64,000 nt of DNA from Pseudomonas nicosulfuronedens (GCF_005877905.1 NZ_SWDV01000001.1:124001-188000), one strand, 5' to 3'. Counted from the first letter of the stretch, positions 53,576-62,545 are shown. Notes: generated from the sequence alone by a model not told the origin. Translations and numbers: made by a program.

Positions 53576-54457
53576 ATGGCCTTGTCGATTCAAACCAACT
53601 ACTCCTCCCTGATCACCCAGACCAACCTGGGCAAGACCAACAACCTGCTGGCCACCAACCAGCAGCGCCTGGGCACCGGCCTGCGCATCAACTCCGCTGC
53701 CGACGACGCCGCCGGCCTGCAGATCGCCACCCGCCTGAACGCCCAGTCCCGCGGCATGGACGTGGCCATGCGCAACACCAGCGACGCCATCTCCCTGATG
53801 CAGACCGCCGACGGCGCCTTCAGCGAACTGACCGACATCACCCAGCGCATGAAGGACCTGTCCACCCAGGCCGCCAACGGCACCAACACCACCGACGACG
53901 GCAAGGCCCTGTCCGCCGAGTTCAACGAACTGGGCAAGGAACTGAAGAACATCATTGCCAACACCAAGTTCGGTGGCGATGCGCTGTTCGGCGTCGATGG
54001 CGCCAGCGGCAAGTTCGGCGCCACCGGTGGCGTGACCTTCCAGATCGGTTCGGACAAGGCCGAGACCCTGAACGTCGACGTCACCACTGAACTGAAAGCC
54101 GTAACCGACGCCTTCACCGCCCTGACCAGCCAGTTCCAGGCCACCAGCGCTGACGGCAACGAGCTGGAAACCATCACTGGCGCCAACGGCTCCATCGACC
54201 TGGCCAACGATGCCCTGGACGCCATCGGCAGCCTGCGCGCGCAGTTCGGTGCGAACATCAACCGCCTGCAGCACACCTCCAACAACCTGGCCAACATGAA
54301 GGACAACACCGACCTGTCCAAGGGCCGCATCATGGACGCCGACTTCGCCGTCGAAAGCGCCAACATGAGCAAGAACTCCATGCTGATGCAGTCGGGCATC
54401 TCCATGCTCAAGCAAGCTGGCCAGATGCCCAGCATGATCATGGGCCTGCTGGGCTAA
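53576..54457 (+). CDS. Flagellin (LafA-like, short)
   Basis: A 293-residue filament protein with conserved D0/D1 ends (N-terminus MALSIQTNYSSLITQTNLGK, then LGTGLRINSAADDAAGLQI; C-terminus NMSKNSMLMQSGISMLKQAG, then MPSMIMGLLG) and a very short variable centre. That length is typical of lateral flagellins and short for polar Pseudomonas flagellins, which usually exceed 390 residues. It stands alone with a promoter region upstream and a hairpin downstream. Confidence 0.95.
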   Translation: MALSIQTNYSSLITQTNLGKTNNLLATNQQRLGTGLRINSAADDAAGLQIATRLNAQSRGMDVAMRNTSDAISLMQTADGAFSELTDITQRMKDLSTQAANGTNTTDDGKALSAEFNELGKELKNIIANTKFGGDALFGVDGASGKFGATGGVTFQIGSDKAETLNVDVTTELKAVTDAFTALTSQFQATSADGNELETITGANGSIDLANDALDAIGSLRAQFGANINRLQHTSNNLANMKDNTDLSKGRIMDADFAVESANMSKNSMLMQSGISMLKQAGQMPSMIMGLLG

Positions 54458-54505
54458 GCCCCAGCCAGCGTGAGGCGCCCCCCGCGTCGCGCGCCCTGAT
54501 CCGCC

Positions 54506-54529
54506 AACGCCCCGCCCCGGTGGGGCGTT
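54506..54529 (+). terminator. Hairpin terminator after flagellin
   Basis: An 8-bp stem (AACGCCCC and its complement) with an 8-base loop, beginning 49 bases after the flagellin stop. It is followed by TTGTGCTGT, a weak T-rich tail, so termination may be partial. Confidence 0.6.
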
Positions 54530-54621
54530 GTGCTGTCTGCGGGTACGCTGACAGACGGCGTTGCGACCACCGGTCGCGGCGCAGCCCCTCTACGCCAGTG
54601 GTTTCGAGGCTCGTGTGAAAA

Positions 54622-54656
54622 TTGCAAGCACGAGTGTGCAAAATTCAGAACTTGCA
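54622..54656 (+). promoter_or_regulatory. Three TTGCA/TGCAA boxes spaced at 15 bases before the lafZ-like gene
   Basis: TTGCA at 54622, TGCAA at 54637 and TTGCA at 54652, each 15 bases apart (about one and a half helix turns), 94 to 128 bases before the regulator's ATG. The regular spacing suggests an operator, possibly for autoregulation. Confidence 0.35.
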
Positions 54657-54749
54657 CCCACATTTTTCTGACGTCAAAATAATGCCTCTGCCTCCATGGA
54701 CAAATGGAGTTTCCCCGCGACCGTCAAGGGAGCGGCTCGCAAGGGCAAG

Positions 54750-55589
54750 ATGAACACACTCACTTCCACGCCAACGGACAGTCGGCCGATCGCCTGCCTG
54801 ACCCTCCGCACCGGGCGTTCCGATTGCGTCGCGCAGTTCTATCCCGCGCTCTATCAACTCGACCTCGACCGTGACGGCCAGGTGGAGCGTATCGACCTGG
54901 GCTTTTCCGGCAGCCGCGTGCTCGAACGCCTGCTGCAGAGTCCGGGAGACGTGGTGGCCCGCGATGAACTGCTGACCCATGCGTGGTCCGATCGGGTGGT
55001 CGGCCAGGGCAGCCTGAACCAGCAGATCTATACCCTGCGCCAGGTGCTGGCGGACGAGAAGCAGCGGCAGATCATCCAGACGCTGCCGCGCCGCGGCTAC
55101 ATGTTCAACCCGCAGTACCTGATCGACCAGGCCAGCGAGCCGGACGCGGAGGTCGCCGACGCGACTCCGGAAGTCATTCCGCTGGAGAGCGTCGCTCCCT
55201 CCCCCGGACTGCGACCGCCGAATCTACGGCGCCTGAAACTCGCCGCCGCGAGCCTCTGCATCCTCGGCCTGCTGGTCCTCTCCGGCGCCATCTACTACAC
55301 CCAGGTCCGCAGTCCGGTCCTGACCGCCGAACAGAATGTCGGCTCCCTGCAGATCACCTACGTCGAAGACAACGAACAGGACCTGCAACGGCTGATCAGC
55401 AACACTCGCCCCCTGGCCCATCAACTGGCCGACCTGGCCAGCCGCCCCATCGGCCTCATGCTGCACATGACCTCGGGCTTCTATGAGCTGGTCTGCGTGC
55501 AACCCGAAGGCAATTCCAACTGGCTGCTGATCCATGAGAGCCAGGTCGCCCGGACTCCCCAGGAGCAGTTGCGCAAGTGCCTGAACTGA
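54750..55589 (+). CDS. LafZ/CadC-like membrane transcription regulator
   Basis: A 279-residue one-component regulator. An OmpR/PhoB-type winged-helix DNA-binding domain (about 28-122; SRVLERLLQSPGDVVARDEL, then RQIIQTLPRRGYMFNP) is followed by a linker, one membrane span (about 162-182) and a periplasmic domain of about 95 residues. This ToxR/CadC layout and location beside the lateral flagellin match LafZ. ATG 54750 has AAGGG closely upstream; the ATG at 54696 lacks a ribosome-binding site. Confidence 0.78.
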   Translation: MNTLTSTPTDSRPIACLTLRTGRSDCVAQFYPALYQLDLDRDGQVERIDLGFSGSRVLERLLQSPGDVVARDELLTHAWSDRVVGQGSLNQQIYTLRQVLADEKQRQIIQTLPRRGYMFNPQYLIDQASEPDAEVADATPEVIPLESVAPSPGLRPPNLRRLKLAAASLCILGLLVLSGAIYYTQVRSPVLTAEQNVGSLQITYVEDNEQDLQRLISNTRPLAHQLADLASRPIGLMLHMTSGFYELVCVQPEGNSNWLLIHESQVARTPQEQLRKCLN

Positions 55590-56065
55590 ACCTACGCCGC
55601 CAGGTCGGCGCGGCCCGCCGCTGCCTGGTGGTTTCGCTGTTCGGCGTCGCCTGCCTGACCCTGGCGCTGGGCATGCTGTGGAGGCACGCCCACAGCACCT
55701 CGGCCATCGATGGCCGCTACGCCTCTTCCGGGCAGGTGGTGCTGGGCAATGGCAAGGTGCTGGAAATCGCCCAGACCACCATGTTCCACGAGGGGCGTTT
55801 CTACTCGATGATCCAGCAGGACGCCAACATCCTCGAAGTTTCCGGCCTGGTCGGCAGCGACCTGGGCGGGCGTTTCCAGCTGCAGGTGGAGGAGAACAGC
55901 ATCAGCAACCTGCAGGCCGACAGCGGCCTGGACAGCGAACTGATCTTCAACCTGCTCTATGGCCGCCAGCGCGGCGCCCGCATCACCCTCGAACCCCTGG
56001 GCGGCTGCCTCTACGGCGTGGAGACACGCCAGGTTTTCTGTCCGCGCCATCCGCGCAACCGCTGA
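55577..56065 (+). CDS. Small single-span membrane protein cotranscribed with lafZ-like regulator
   Basis: A 162-residue protein starting at GTG inside the end of the regulator gene (13-base overlap). It has one N-terminal membrane span (about 17-35) then a soluble periplasmic-type domain with two Cys near the end (GGCLYGVETRQVFCP). The arrangement recalls ToxR/ToxS pairs, in which the small partner stabilises the regulator. No sequence family is recognised, so this role is inferred from layout only. Confidence 0.7.
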   Translation: MPELNLRRQVGAARRCLVVSLFGVACLTLALGMLWRHAHSTSAIDGRYASSGQVVLGNGKVLEIAQTTMFHEGRFYSMIQQDANILEVSGLVGSDLGGRFQLQVEENSISNLQADSGLDSELIFNLLYGRQRGARITLEPLGGCLYGVETRQVFCPRHPRNR

Positions 56066-56070
56066 GCCCC

Positions 56071-57123
56071 TCACAGCTTCAACGTCGGCTCCGCCTTCGC
56101 CGCGGGAGCTGGTGCCTCGACTGCCGCTGACGTGGGCGCCTGTGCCTGCTGTGGCTGTGGCTGTGGCTGTGGCTGTGGCTGTGGCTCGACGAGTTTCGCG
56201 CCCGACGCCGAATAGTGCACCTGGGCATAACTCTCGCCGAAGATTTCCCGGTACAGACTCTCCGCGCGCTGGGTCAGCAGGAGGATCTCGATCCGCCGGT
56301 TGGCGCCGTTCTCCGGGTCTTCCGGGCGCAGCGGCATGACGTCGGCCTGGGCCGCCACCTGCAGCACATGCGCGGCCGGCAGGCCACTGTCGACCATCAC
56401 GTTGCGTGCGCGCAGGGCGCGGTCGCCGGAGAGGTTCCAGTTGTTGTAACCATCGGGACGGCGGTACTGCACGGCGTCGGTATGGCCACTCAAGATCAGC
56501 TTGTTCTGCACCTTCGCCAGCACACCGGACAACGCGCCAAGCAGGGTCTGGAAATGCGGGTCGAGGGTGGCCTGGCCACGGGCGAACATGAAGCGCTGCT
56601 GGTCGTCCTTGATCAGGATACGCAGCCCCTGCGGGACCACGGTCACCTCGATGTTGGCCAGCGCATCGACCTTGCCGGACACCTCGCGGATCAACTCGGC
56701 CAGCTCGCGCAGGTCTTCGTTGCTGTCGTACTGGCGGCCCTCGCCGTCCTGCTGCACGCTCGAATCCTTCGCCTGCTCGCCAGCCTTGCCTTGCTTACCA
56801 GAGTCGAGTGCGAGCTGCGGCGCGGGCTTTTCCGGGGTCTTGACCGGCTGCGGCATGCCATCCAGCTCGATGGGCGTGCGGCTGGCACCGTCGAACACGC
56901 CGGCACCGCCATCCACCACCGGGTTGGCGTCCTGGTCGCCCACCGCCACCGGCTGCGGCTCGGTCTGCGGGTGAACGATCCACAGCACCATGAACAGCGC
57001 CATCATCGCCAGGGTGAAGTCGGCGAAGGCTACCTTCCAGGCGCCGCCGTGCTCGTCATCGTGGCCCTTCTTGCTGCGGCGCTTGATGATGACTTCGCTG
57101 TGCTTGTCAGCGCGTTTCTTCAT
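56071..57123 (-). CDS. motB: Flagellar stator protein MotB (LafU-like)
   Basis: A 350-residue stator protein. It has one membrane span with the proton-binding aspartate (FADFTLAMMALFMVLWIV, D35), a plug-linker, and an OmpA-like peptidoglycan-binding domain (about 215-300, LSGHTDAVQYRRPDGYNNW; NRRIEILL). The C-terminus is longer than usual, with a (PQ)n run encoded by a hexanucleotide repeat. Asp in the span is standard for both ion types. It overlaps motA by 4 bases. Confidence 0.93.
   Translation of the reverse strand: MKKRADKHSEVIIKRRSKKGHDDEHGGAWKVAFADFTLAMMALFMVLWIVHPQTEPQPVAVGDQDANPVVDGGAGVFDGASRTPIELDGMPQPVKTPEKPAPQLALDSGKQGKAGEQAKDSSVQQDGEGRQYDSNEDLRELAELIREVSGKVDALANIEVTVVPQGLRILIKDDQQRFMFARGQATLDPHFQTLLGALSGVLAKVQNKLILSGHTDAVQYRRPDGYNNWNLSGDRALRARNVMVDSGLPAAHVLQVAAQADVMPLRPEDPENGANRRIEILLLTQRAESLYREIFGESYAQVHYSASGAKLVEPQPQPQPQPQPQQAQAPTSAAVEAPAPAAKAEPTLKL
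56151..56186. repeat. Tandem GTGGCT hexanucleotide repeat in motB
   Basis: Six perfect copies of the hexamer GTGGCT (plus strand), encoding consecutive Pro-Gln dipeptides in the C-terminal tail of MotB. Copy-number change would alter tail length without breaking the frame. Confidence 0.95.
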
Positions 57124-57992
57124 GCTGCGTCCCGCTCTTCCTCATAGCGGGTGACCCAGGTCTCCAGCTGCTTGAAGGCCGGTTTCACGTCCTGTTCGAT
57201 CAGCTTGCGACCGGCGTCCACCGCCAGCAGCGTAGGCTTGCCGGCGACATGGGCAACCAGCGTGGTACGCACGCATTCCAGCGCCGACAGTTCGGTCTTC
57301 ACCCGCTGCGACATGGCGTTGGACAGCGGGTCCATCAGGCAGTAGCAGACGAAGATGCCGAAGAAGGTACCCACCAGCGCAGCGGCCACGTGGGCGCCGA
57401 TCTCGGCCACCGAGCCACCGATGTTGCCCATGGTGATGATGATGCCGAGGATCGCCGCGAGGATGCCGAAGCCGGGCATCGCCTCGCCGACCTTGTGCAG
57501 CGACTTGGACGGCTGCAGCAGGGCGTGCTCCATGGCATCCAGTTCCTGTTCGAGGAAGCCTTCCAGCTCATGGGCGCTGATCTTGCCCATGGCCATCAGG
57601 CGGAAGTTGTCGGCGATGAATGCCATCAGGTTCTTTTCCTGCAGGATCAGCGGGTAGCGAGCGAACAGGTCGCTCTGCTCCGGCTCCTCGATGTGCGCGT
57701 CGAGGACCTTCAGTCCGCCGACGTCGACCATCTCCAGCAGTTCGTAGAGCAGCATCAGCAGCTGGCGCTGGAACTCCTCGCCACGGCGCTTGAAGACGAA
57801 CACGCCCTTGATCTGCGAGCACATCTCCAGCAGTACTTCGCGCGGGTTGGCGACGACCAGGGTGCCCAGGCCGGCGCCGAGGATGATGATCATCTCCGCC
57901 GGCTGCCAGAGCGCGCGTAATTCGCCGTGGGCCATGGCGTAGCCGCCGAGCACGCAGGCGATGATGATCAGGGCGCCGATGATTTTCTGCAT
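57120..57992 (-). CDS. motA: Flagellar stator protein MotA (LafT-like)
   Basis: A 290-residue inner-membrane protein with four helices. It starts MQKIIGALIIIACVLGGYAM and has the conserved cytoplasmic-loop region (FKRRGEEFQRQLLMLLYELL) and the PGFGILAAILGIIITMG helix. With MotB it forms the proton-driven stator. It lies 14 bases after fliA in the fliD operon. Confidence 0.94.
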   Translation of the reverse strand: MQKIIGALIIIACVLGGYAMAHGELRALWQPAEMIIILGAGLGTLVVANPREVLLEMCSQIKGVFVFKRRGEEFQRQLLMLLYELLEMVDVGGLKVLDAHIEEPEQSDLFARYPLILQEKNLMAFIADNFRLMAMGKISAHELEGFLEQELDAMEHALLQPSKSLHKVGEAMPGFGILAAILGIIITMGNIGGSVAEIGAHVAAALVGTFFGIFVCYCLMDPLSNAMSQRVKTELSALECVRTTLVAHVAGKPTLLAVDAGRKLIEQDVKPAFKQLETWVTRYEEERDAA

Positions 57993-58005
57993 AGGTCAGG
58001 ATTCT

Positions 58006-58767
58006 TCAGGGGGTGTCGGGGTCTTGGAGGAAACGGCTGCACTTGCCGATCGCCTGCTTCATCAGCTGGCAGATGCGCGCATCGGTCAGCTCCAGCACTA
58101 GGGCGATTTCCTTCAGGTTGAGTTCGTGCTGGTAGTACAGATTGAGGATCAGCCGCTCGCGCTCGTTGAGGCGCTCCAGCGCCTGGGCCAGCAGGCGCTC
58201 CTTGAGCACACGTTCTTCCAGCGCGTCGCCGCTGCCCTGCACGCCGTCGTGGCCGTTCTGCAAAAGCGCGTCGAAGCTCTCAATAGCCTCGGAGGATTCG
58301 GCGCGCAGGTAATCCTGGTAGCCCGCCTCGTCAAGGCCGGTAGCAGCGAACACTTCCTCGTCGCTGGGCACGCGGCCGAGTTGGCGTGCCAGGGAACGGA
58401 TCGCATCACGCACTTTGTGCGCCTGCTGCCGTACCTGGCGCGGGCGCCAGTCCTGGCGACGCAATTCGTCGAGGATCGCGCCGCGAATGCGCAGCGCGGC
58501 AAAGCGGCCGAACTGCTCGTCCGGCTCGCCATAGCGGCGCAACCCTTCGAGCAGGCCCATCAGGCCGATCTGCTCCATGTCCTCGCGATCCAGCACCTGG
58601 TTGGCCTGCAGCGACAGCTGGCTGACGATGCGCCGAACCAGCGGCAGGTACTGCATCATCCAGCGCTGCTCGGCCGCCGGCGACAGGCGCGCATGGCCGC
58701 CGTCGGGGCTGGCGTAGCCGCCGACACCACTGGCATAGCTGAGGGCAGGATCGCGAAAGGCGTGCAT
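58006..58767 (-). CDS. fliA: Flagellar sigma factor FliA (LafS-like, sigma28)
   Basis: A 253-residue sigma factor with regions 2 (YLPLVRRIVSQLSLQANQVL; GRFAALRIRGAILDELRRQD), 3 (QLGRVPSDEEVFAATGL) and 4 (LNLKEIALVLELTDARICQL). It should direct late flagellar promoters such as flagellin and be held by the FlgM encoded at 63323-63607. It lies within the fliD-to-motB operon, not with flagellar export genes, a lateral-system feature. Confidence 0.93.
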   Translation of the reverse strand: MHAFRDPALSYASGVGGYASPDGGHARLSPAAEQRWMMQYLPLVRRIVSQLSLQANQVLDREDMEQIGLMGLLEGLRRYGEPDEQFGRFAALRIRGAILDELRRQDWRPRQVRQQAHKVRDAIRSLARQLGRVPSDEEVFAATGLDEAGYQDYLRAESSEAIESFDALLQNGHDGVQGSGDALEERVLKERLLAQALERLNERERLILNLYYQHELNLKEIALVLELTDARICQLMKQAIGKCSRFLQDPDTP

Positions 58768-58773
58768 GACGGC

Positions 58774-59262
58774 TTACTGGACGATCATCTTGCTGAGCAT
58801 CACGTGCTCGAAGGGCACCACCACCTTGCGCGCGGCGAAGTCGTCGATCACCGCTTTTTCCAGGCGCGCCTGCACATCGCCGATGGGCATCGCCCGCAGC
58901 ACTTCGAACTTCTCCGGCGTCAGGTTGGCGACCACCGAACTGCGCACCATCGGCGCGACGCTCTCCAGCTTCTTGCGCTCCTGATCGGCCTTGGCCTGCA
59001 GCACCAGGTCGATCACGAAATAGTGCTCACGGTCCTCGCCACGAGAGCTGACGATGATCTTCTCCACGGGCACGAAGAGGTATTCGGCGCTCTCCTGCTC
59101 TTCCTCCTCCTTGCCGTCTTCCTTGCCGCCCTCCTTGTCGGAGGCAGCGGCGGCCGGGTTGAGGCTGGCGGACTTGATCATCTGGTAGTTGACGAACACG
59201 CCACCCAGCACGACGGCGATATTCACGATGAGCATCAGTAGAACGAGACGCGGCGTGGTCAT
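58774..59262 (-). CDS. fliL: Flagellar basal-body protein FliL
   Basis: A 162-residue single-span protein (helix about 5-26) with a Lys/Glu-rich linker and a periplasmic stomatin-like domain ending in VPFEHVMLSKMIVQ. It surrounds the stator and supports torque. It lies 6 bases before fliA. Confidence 0.9.
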   Translation of the reverse strand: MTTPRLVLLMLIVNIAVVLGGVFVNYQMIKSASLNPAAAASDKEGGKEDGKEEEEQESAEYLFVPVEKIIVSSRGEDREHYFVIDLVLQAKADQERKKLESVAPMVRSSVVANLTPEKFEVLRAMPIGDVQARLEKAVIDDFAARKVVVPFEHVMLSKMIVQ

Positions 59263-59306
59263 GGGGTTTCTCGAAAAATCCTGTGGGAGTGCGGGCCGCT
59301 GGCGGC

Positions 59307-60470
59307 CTACACGGTAATCAGCACGTCGCTGTCGCCTCGGGGCGCGGAACGATCGCTCGCCTGCGCATCGCGTGGGTTGGCGGCCACCGCAAGCTGCTCC
59401 TCGGCGAAGCGCTGGCGGTTCTGCTGGCCCTGCTGGCCGGACTGCGCATCGGACGAAACCTGCACGTTGACCTGCAGGAAGTTCTGCCCGACCAGTTCCT
59501 GGCGCAGGCGCTCGCTGGTGTTCTGCAGCATGCGCACCACGTCGCCATTGGACGCGGAGATCTGCACGTTGAGCTGGCCAGCCTCATGGCGCACCAGGAT
59601 CTCCAGGGCGCCCAGTTCCGGCGGATCGAGGCGGATCGTGGCGTTCTGCACGCGCTGGCCAAGCTGCAACTCGACGTTGTCGCGCAGCGCACTGACCATC
59701 TGCTCGCCCCAGTGGGCCTCGTTGTTGCCCTTGAGGTGCAGCGGCCTGTCGAACAACGGCGAGGCCGGCGTCGTGGCGGAGGGCTGGGCGTTGCCGTCAG
59801 CGGCGGCGGGCAGGCGCGGATCGAGCGCGGCGGCCGGCAGTGCAGGCACGCTGGAGTCCGGTGCCTGCACGGCAGCGGCCAGGTGCTGTTGCAGCAGCGT
59901 CTGCGCCTGGCTCTGGGTCGCCTCGCGGGGTGCCGGCGCGGTGGCCTTGGCGGGCTCCTCGGAAAGCTCGGCAGGCGGCAGCAACATATCCTCCGGCTTC
60001 ACGGCGGAGGGCGTCGGCTGCGCAGACGAACCGGCCGCCTGGGTGGCGAACCCGGCCACGCGGGCGCTGGTCTGCTCGGACGGATTGTCCCGCGCCTGTA
60101 CCACCAGGCCCGCCTGGCTGAGCATGCCGGCGAGCCAGCTCTCGGCCCCGGAAGGCGAAGCTTCTTCCGCCTGCTGGCCCTGCACATCGCTGTCGCGGCT
60201 ATCCGCGGGCAGCGCCTCCGGCAGGACGGGCAAGGCAAGGCTGGGCTGCGGCAGCGATTCATCGACCTGTGCCGTATCGAACTGCGCAAGGAACGACTGC
60301 ACGGTAATAGTCCGCTCGCCAGCATTCGGTTGGGCCGGCTGTGGCGCGCGGAAACCGGAGGCACTGGCAACGCCGGCGTCATCACGGCGCGAATCCTGCG
60401 GACGTGCGTCGGCCACCGGAGGCGTATCGCGCACGGTGGTCGGCAGGGATTGGGTCGGTAGCTGGATCAC
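59307..60470 (-). CDS. fliK: Flagellar hook-length control protein FliK
   Basis: A 387-residue protein starting at GTG, with a variable Ala/Pro/Gln-rich N-terminal ruler and a conserved C-terminal Flg_hook domain (about 270-350; QLGQRVQNATIRLDPPELGA, then LEILVRHEAGQLNVQ). It measures the hook and switches export specificity. Its start lies 4 bases after fliT. Confidence 0.9.
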   Translation of the reverse strand: MIQLPTQSLPTTVRDTPPVADARPQDSRRDDAGVASASGFRAPQPAQPNAGERTITVQSFLAQFDTAQVDESLPQPSLALPVLPEALPADSRDSDVQGQQAEEASPSGAESWLAGMLSQAGLVVQARDNPSEQTSARVAGFATQAAGSSAQPTPSAVKPEDMLLPPAELSEEPAKATAPAPREATQSQAQTLLQQHLAAAVQAPDSSVPALPAAALDPRLPAAADGNAQPSATTPASPLFDRPLHLKGNNEAHWGEQMVSALRDNVELQLGQRVQNATIRLDPPELGALEILVRHEAGQLNVQISASNGDVVRMLQNTSERLRQELVGQNFLQVNVQVSSDAQSGQQGQQNRQRFAEEQLAVAANPRDAQASDRSAPRGDSDVLITV

Positions 60471-60473
60471 GGT

Positions 60474-60791
60474 CTATCGACCCTCCTGGTACGTATCCAC
60501 CTGCATGTACGCCGAGCGTCCTTCGGCATACTCCAGGTGCGAGAGCAGGAGGCGGCGCAGACGCTCGCACTCCTCGGCACAGGCCTGCGACGCTTGCTCG
60601 TGCAGGCGCTTGAGGTGCTTTTTGGCCAGCAGCACATCGGCTGCCAGCCCGGCCTGCGACGACATAGCCACCAGCTGCGCGCGGATCGCCAGGTCGACCT
60701 GACCCATGGCTTTCCAGTCCTTGCGCTGCAGCGCACTACCCAGCCGTTCGTACAGCTGCAGCAGGCGCTGGCGATCATCCACGGGCGGCAC
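60474..60791 (-). CDS. fliT: FliT-like export chaperone (LafD-like)
   Basis: A 105-residue helical protein starting at GTG and overlapping the fliS stop by 17 bases. FliT sequences are poorly conserved; the call rests on small size, helical content (LLQLYERLGSALQRKDWKAM) and the slot between fliS and fliK, where lafD lies in Flag-2 loci. It should be the FliD chaperone. Confidence 0.75.
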   Translation of the reverse strand: MPPVDDRQRLLQLYERLGSALQRKDWKAMGQVDLAIRAQLVAMSSQAGLAADVLLAKKHLKRLHEQASQACAEECERLRRLLLSHLEYAEGRSAYMQVDTYQEGR

Positions 60792-61173
60792 TCACGCCCT
60801 CCCAGCCTTCACGCAGAATGCCCAGCAGGCGCACCACTTCGTCGATGCCAGCGACCTCCAGCGACACGCTGACATCGGAGAGACGGTAGATGCAGTAGTC
60901 GTAGAGACGCGCCAGGCCCTGCACGGTCTCGCCGCCGCTCTCGTAGTCGAGCGCGCCGTTCAGGCCATTGAGGATGTTCAGGCACTTCTCCAGGGAGCGG
61001 CCCTTCTGCTGGTAGCGCTTGTGCTCGATGTGTCCGCGGGCGCGGGCCAGTTCGTCGAGCAGGCCGTCGAACAGCACCAGCACCAGTTCATAGGGCGAGG
61101 ACGAGGCGGCCTTGGATTCCAGGTCGATCATCCGGTAACTGTCGTAGTTTTCGTTCATGCCGTAGGCGGTCAT
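60775..61173 (-). CDS. fliS: Flagellin export chaperone FliS
   Basis: A 132-residue chaperone with the typical helical pattern (SSPYELVLVLFDGLLDELAR; ARLYDYCIYRLSDVSVS). It binds the flagellin C-terminus before export. It overlaps the fliD stop as ATGA. Confidence 0.93.
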   Translation of the reverse strand: MTAYGMNENYDSYRMIDLESKAASSSPYELVLVLFDGLLDELARARGHIEHKRYQQKGRSLEKCLNILNGLNGALDYESGGETVQGLARLYDYCIYRLSDVSVSLEVAGIDEVVRLLGILREGWEGVSAARG

Positions 61174-62519
61174 CCGAACATCCCGCTGGTCTGGTCCATC
61201 GACTGCATGGTCTGCATCATCGAGGTGTATTGCTTGAGGTAGCGCGCGTAGTAGGTGTCGTACTGCTTCTGCAGGTTGTCGTAGTCGTCGTCGACGCGGC
61301 GCAGGCTGTTGTTCAGGGCGTCCTTGCGGTTCTTCATGACGCCGTTGGTGCTGTTGGTGTAGACGGCAACACCCTTGTCCAGGCTGTCGAGCAGGTTGCC
61401 CTTGCCCATGAACAGCTTGTCCAGGGCCTCGGGGTCGCTGGCGATGGCCTTCTCGAAGCGGGTGGCGTCGAGGGTCAGCTTGCCGCTGCGGTCGGCGCTG
61501 ATGCCCAGGTTGATCAGGTTGGCGCCGCCGAAGCTGGTGCGAACCATCTGGTTCAGCGCGTTCTCGATGGAACGCACGCTGGAGTCGCCGGCCAGGGCAC
61601 CGCGGGCGTTGCCGTTCTGGTCGCCGGCGGCAGTCAGGCTGTCGATGGTGCTGGCCAGGGCGTTGAAGGCGTCGATGAAGGTCTGCACCTTCTTCTTGGT
61701 CTCGCTCTGGTCCTGGGCGACGGTCAGGCGGATGGCCTGTTCACCGGACTTCTGCGCCTGGGTGAAGGTGGCGCTGACGCCGTCGATGATGTTGTCGAAG
61801 GTGTTACTGGCGTTGGTCAGCAGCATGCCGTTCTCGCCGCCGAGACGGACGCGGGCGTCCTGCGCCTTGGACAGTTCCTGCGGGTTGCCGATGGCGTTCT
61901 CGAAAGCGCTGCTGGCGCTGTCGGTACCGCTGAGCGAGAGGCTGATGGCGTTGTCCGCGCCGGATTTCTCGGCACCCAGCACCAGCGATACCTGGCCATT
62001 GCTGCGCACCAGGGTGGCCTTCACGCCCGTGTTGTCGGTGGCCTTGTTGATCGCGGCGGCCAGCTCGTCCAGCGAATTGGCGCCATCGCCGTCGGTGTCG
62101 ATCTTGCTCAGGTCGATGTCGAAGGACTTGCCGTTCTGGGTCAGGGTCAGGGTGCCCTGGGTGTCGATATCGCCGGACTGCAGCCCGGAGAAGGACAGCT
62201 GGTGGCTGGTGGCGAGCTGCTCGACGAAGAAGTCGTAGCTGCCGGGTACGGCGTTCTTGTCCACCTTGGCGGTCAGGTAGCCGTCCTTGCTGGTGGTGGC
62301 GCTGTTCACCAGCATGCTGGTGTTGCTGCCGGTCACGCCCTGCAGGCTCTTCACCGCCGAGGAGAAGGTCTTGAGCGCCGACTCCAGGGAAGTCACGGCA
62401 GTCAGTTGGGACTGGTACGAGGACTTGTTGCGGTCAGCCTTGTTCAGGCCGTTCTGCACTTCGTACGTGGCCAGCTGCTGGGCCATGCTTTTGACGTAAT
62501 CGGAATCTATGGTCGCCAT
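61170..62519 (-). CDS. fliD: Flagellar filament cap protein FliD
   Basis: A 449-residue hook-associated protein 2. The N-terminal coiled coil (DSDYVKSMAQQLATYEVQNG) and C-terminal coiled coil (YARYLKQYTSMMQTMQSMDQ) flank FliD_N and FliD_C domains (about 20-110 and 220-425). It helps insert flagellin at the filament tip. It is the first gene of the fliD-S-T-K-L-A-motA-motB operon, with AGAGGTGG ribosome-binding site and a sigma54 promoter directly upstream. Confidence 0.95.
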   Translation of the reverse strand: MATIDSDYVKSMAQQLATYEVQNGLNKADRNKSSYQSQLTAVTSLESALKTFSSAVKSLQGVTGSNTSMLVNSATTSKDGYLTAKVDKNAVPGSYDFFVEQLATSHQLSFSGLQSGDIDTQGTLTLTQNGKSFDIDLSKIDTDGDGANSLDELAAAINKATDNTGVKATLVRSNGQVSLVLGAEKSGADNAISLSLSGTDSASSAFENAIGNPQELSKAQDARVRLGGENGMLLTNASNTFDNIIDGVSATFTQAQKSGEQAIRLTVAQDQSETKKKVQTFIDAFNALASTIDSLTAAGDQNGNARGALAGDSSVRSIENALNQMVRTSFGGANLINLGISADRSGKLTLDATRFEKAIASDPEALDKLFMGKGNLLDSLDKGVAVYTNSTNGVMKNRKDALNNSLRRVDDDYDNLQKQYDTYYARYLKQYTSMMQTMQSMDQTSGMFG

Positions 62520-62545
62520 CTGAATCCACCTCTTTGGGTCGGAAG

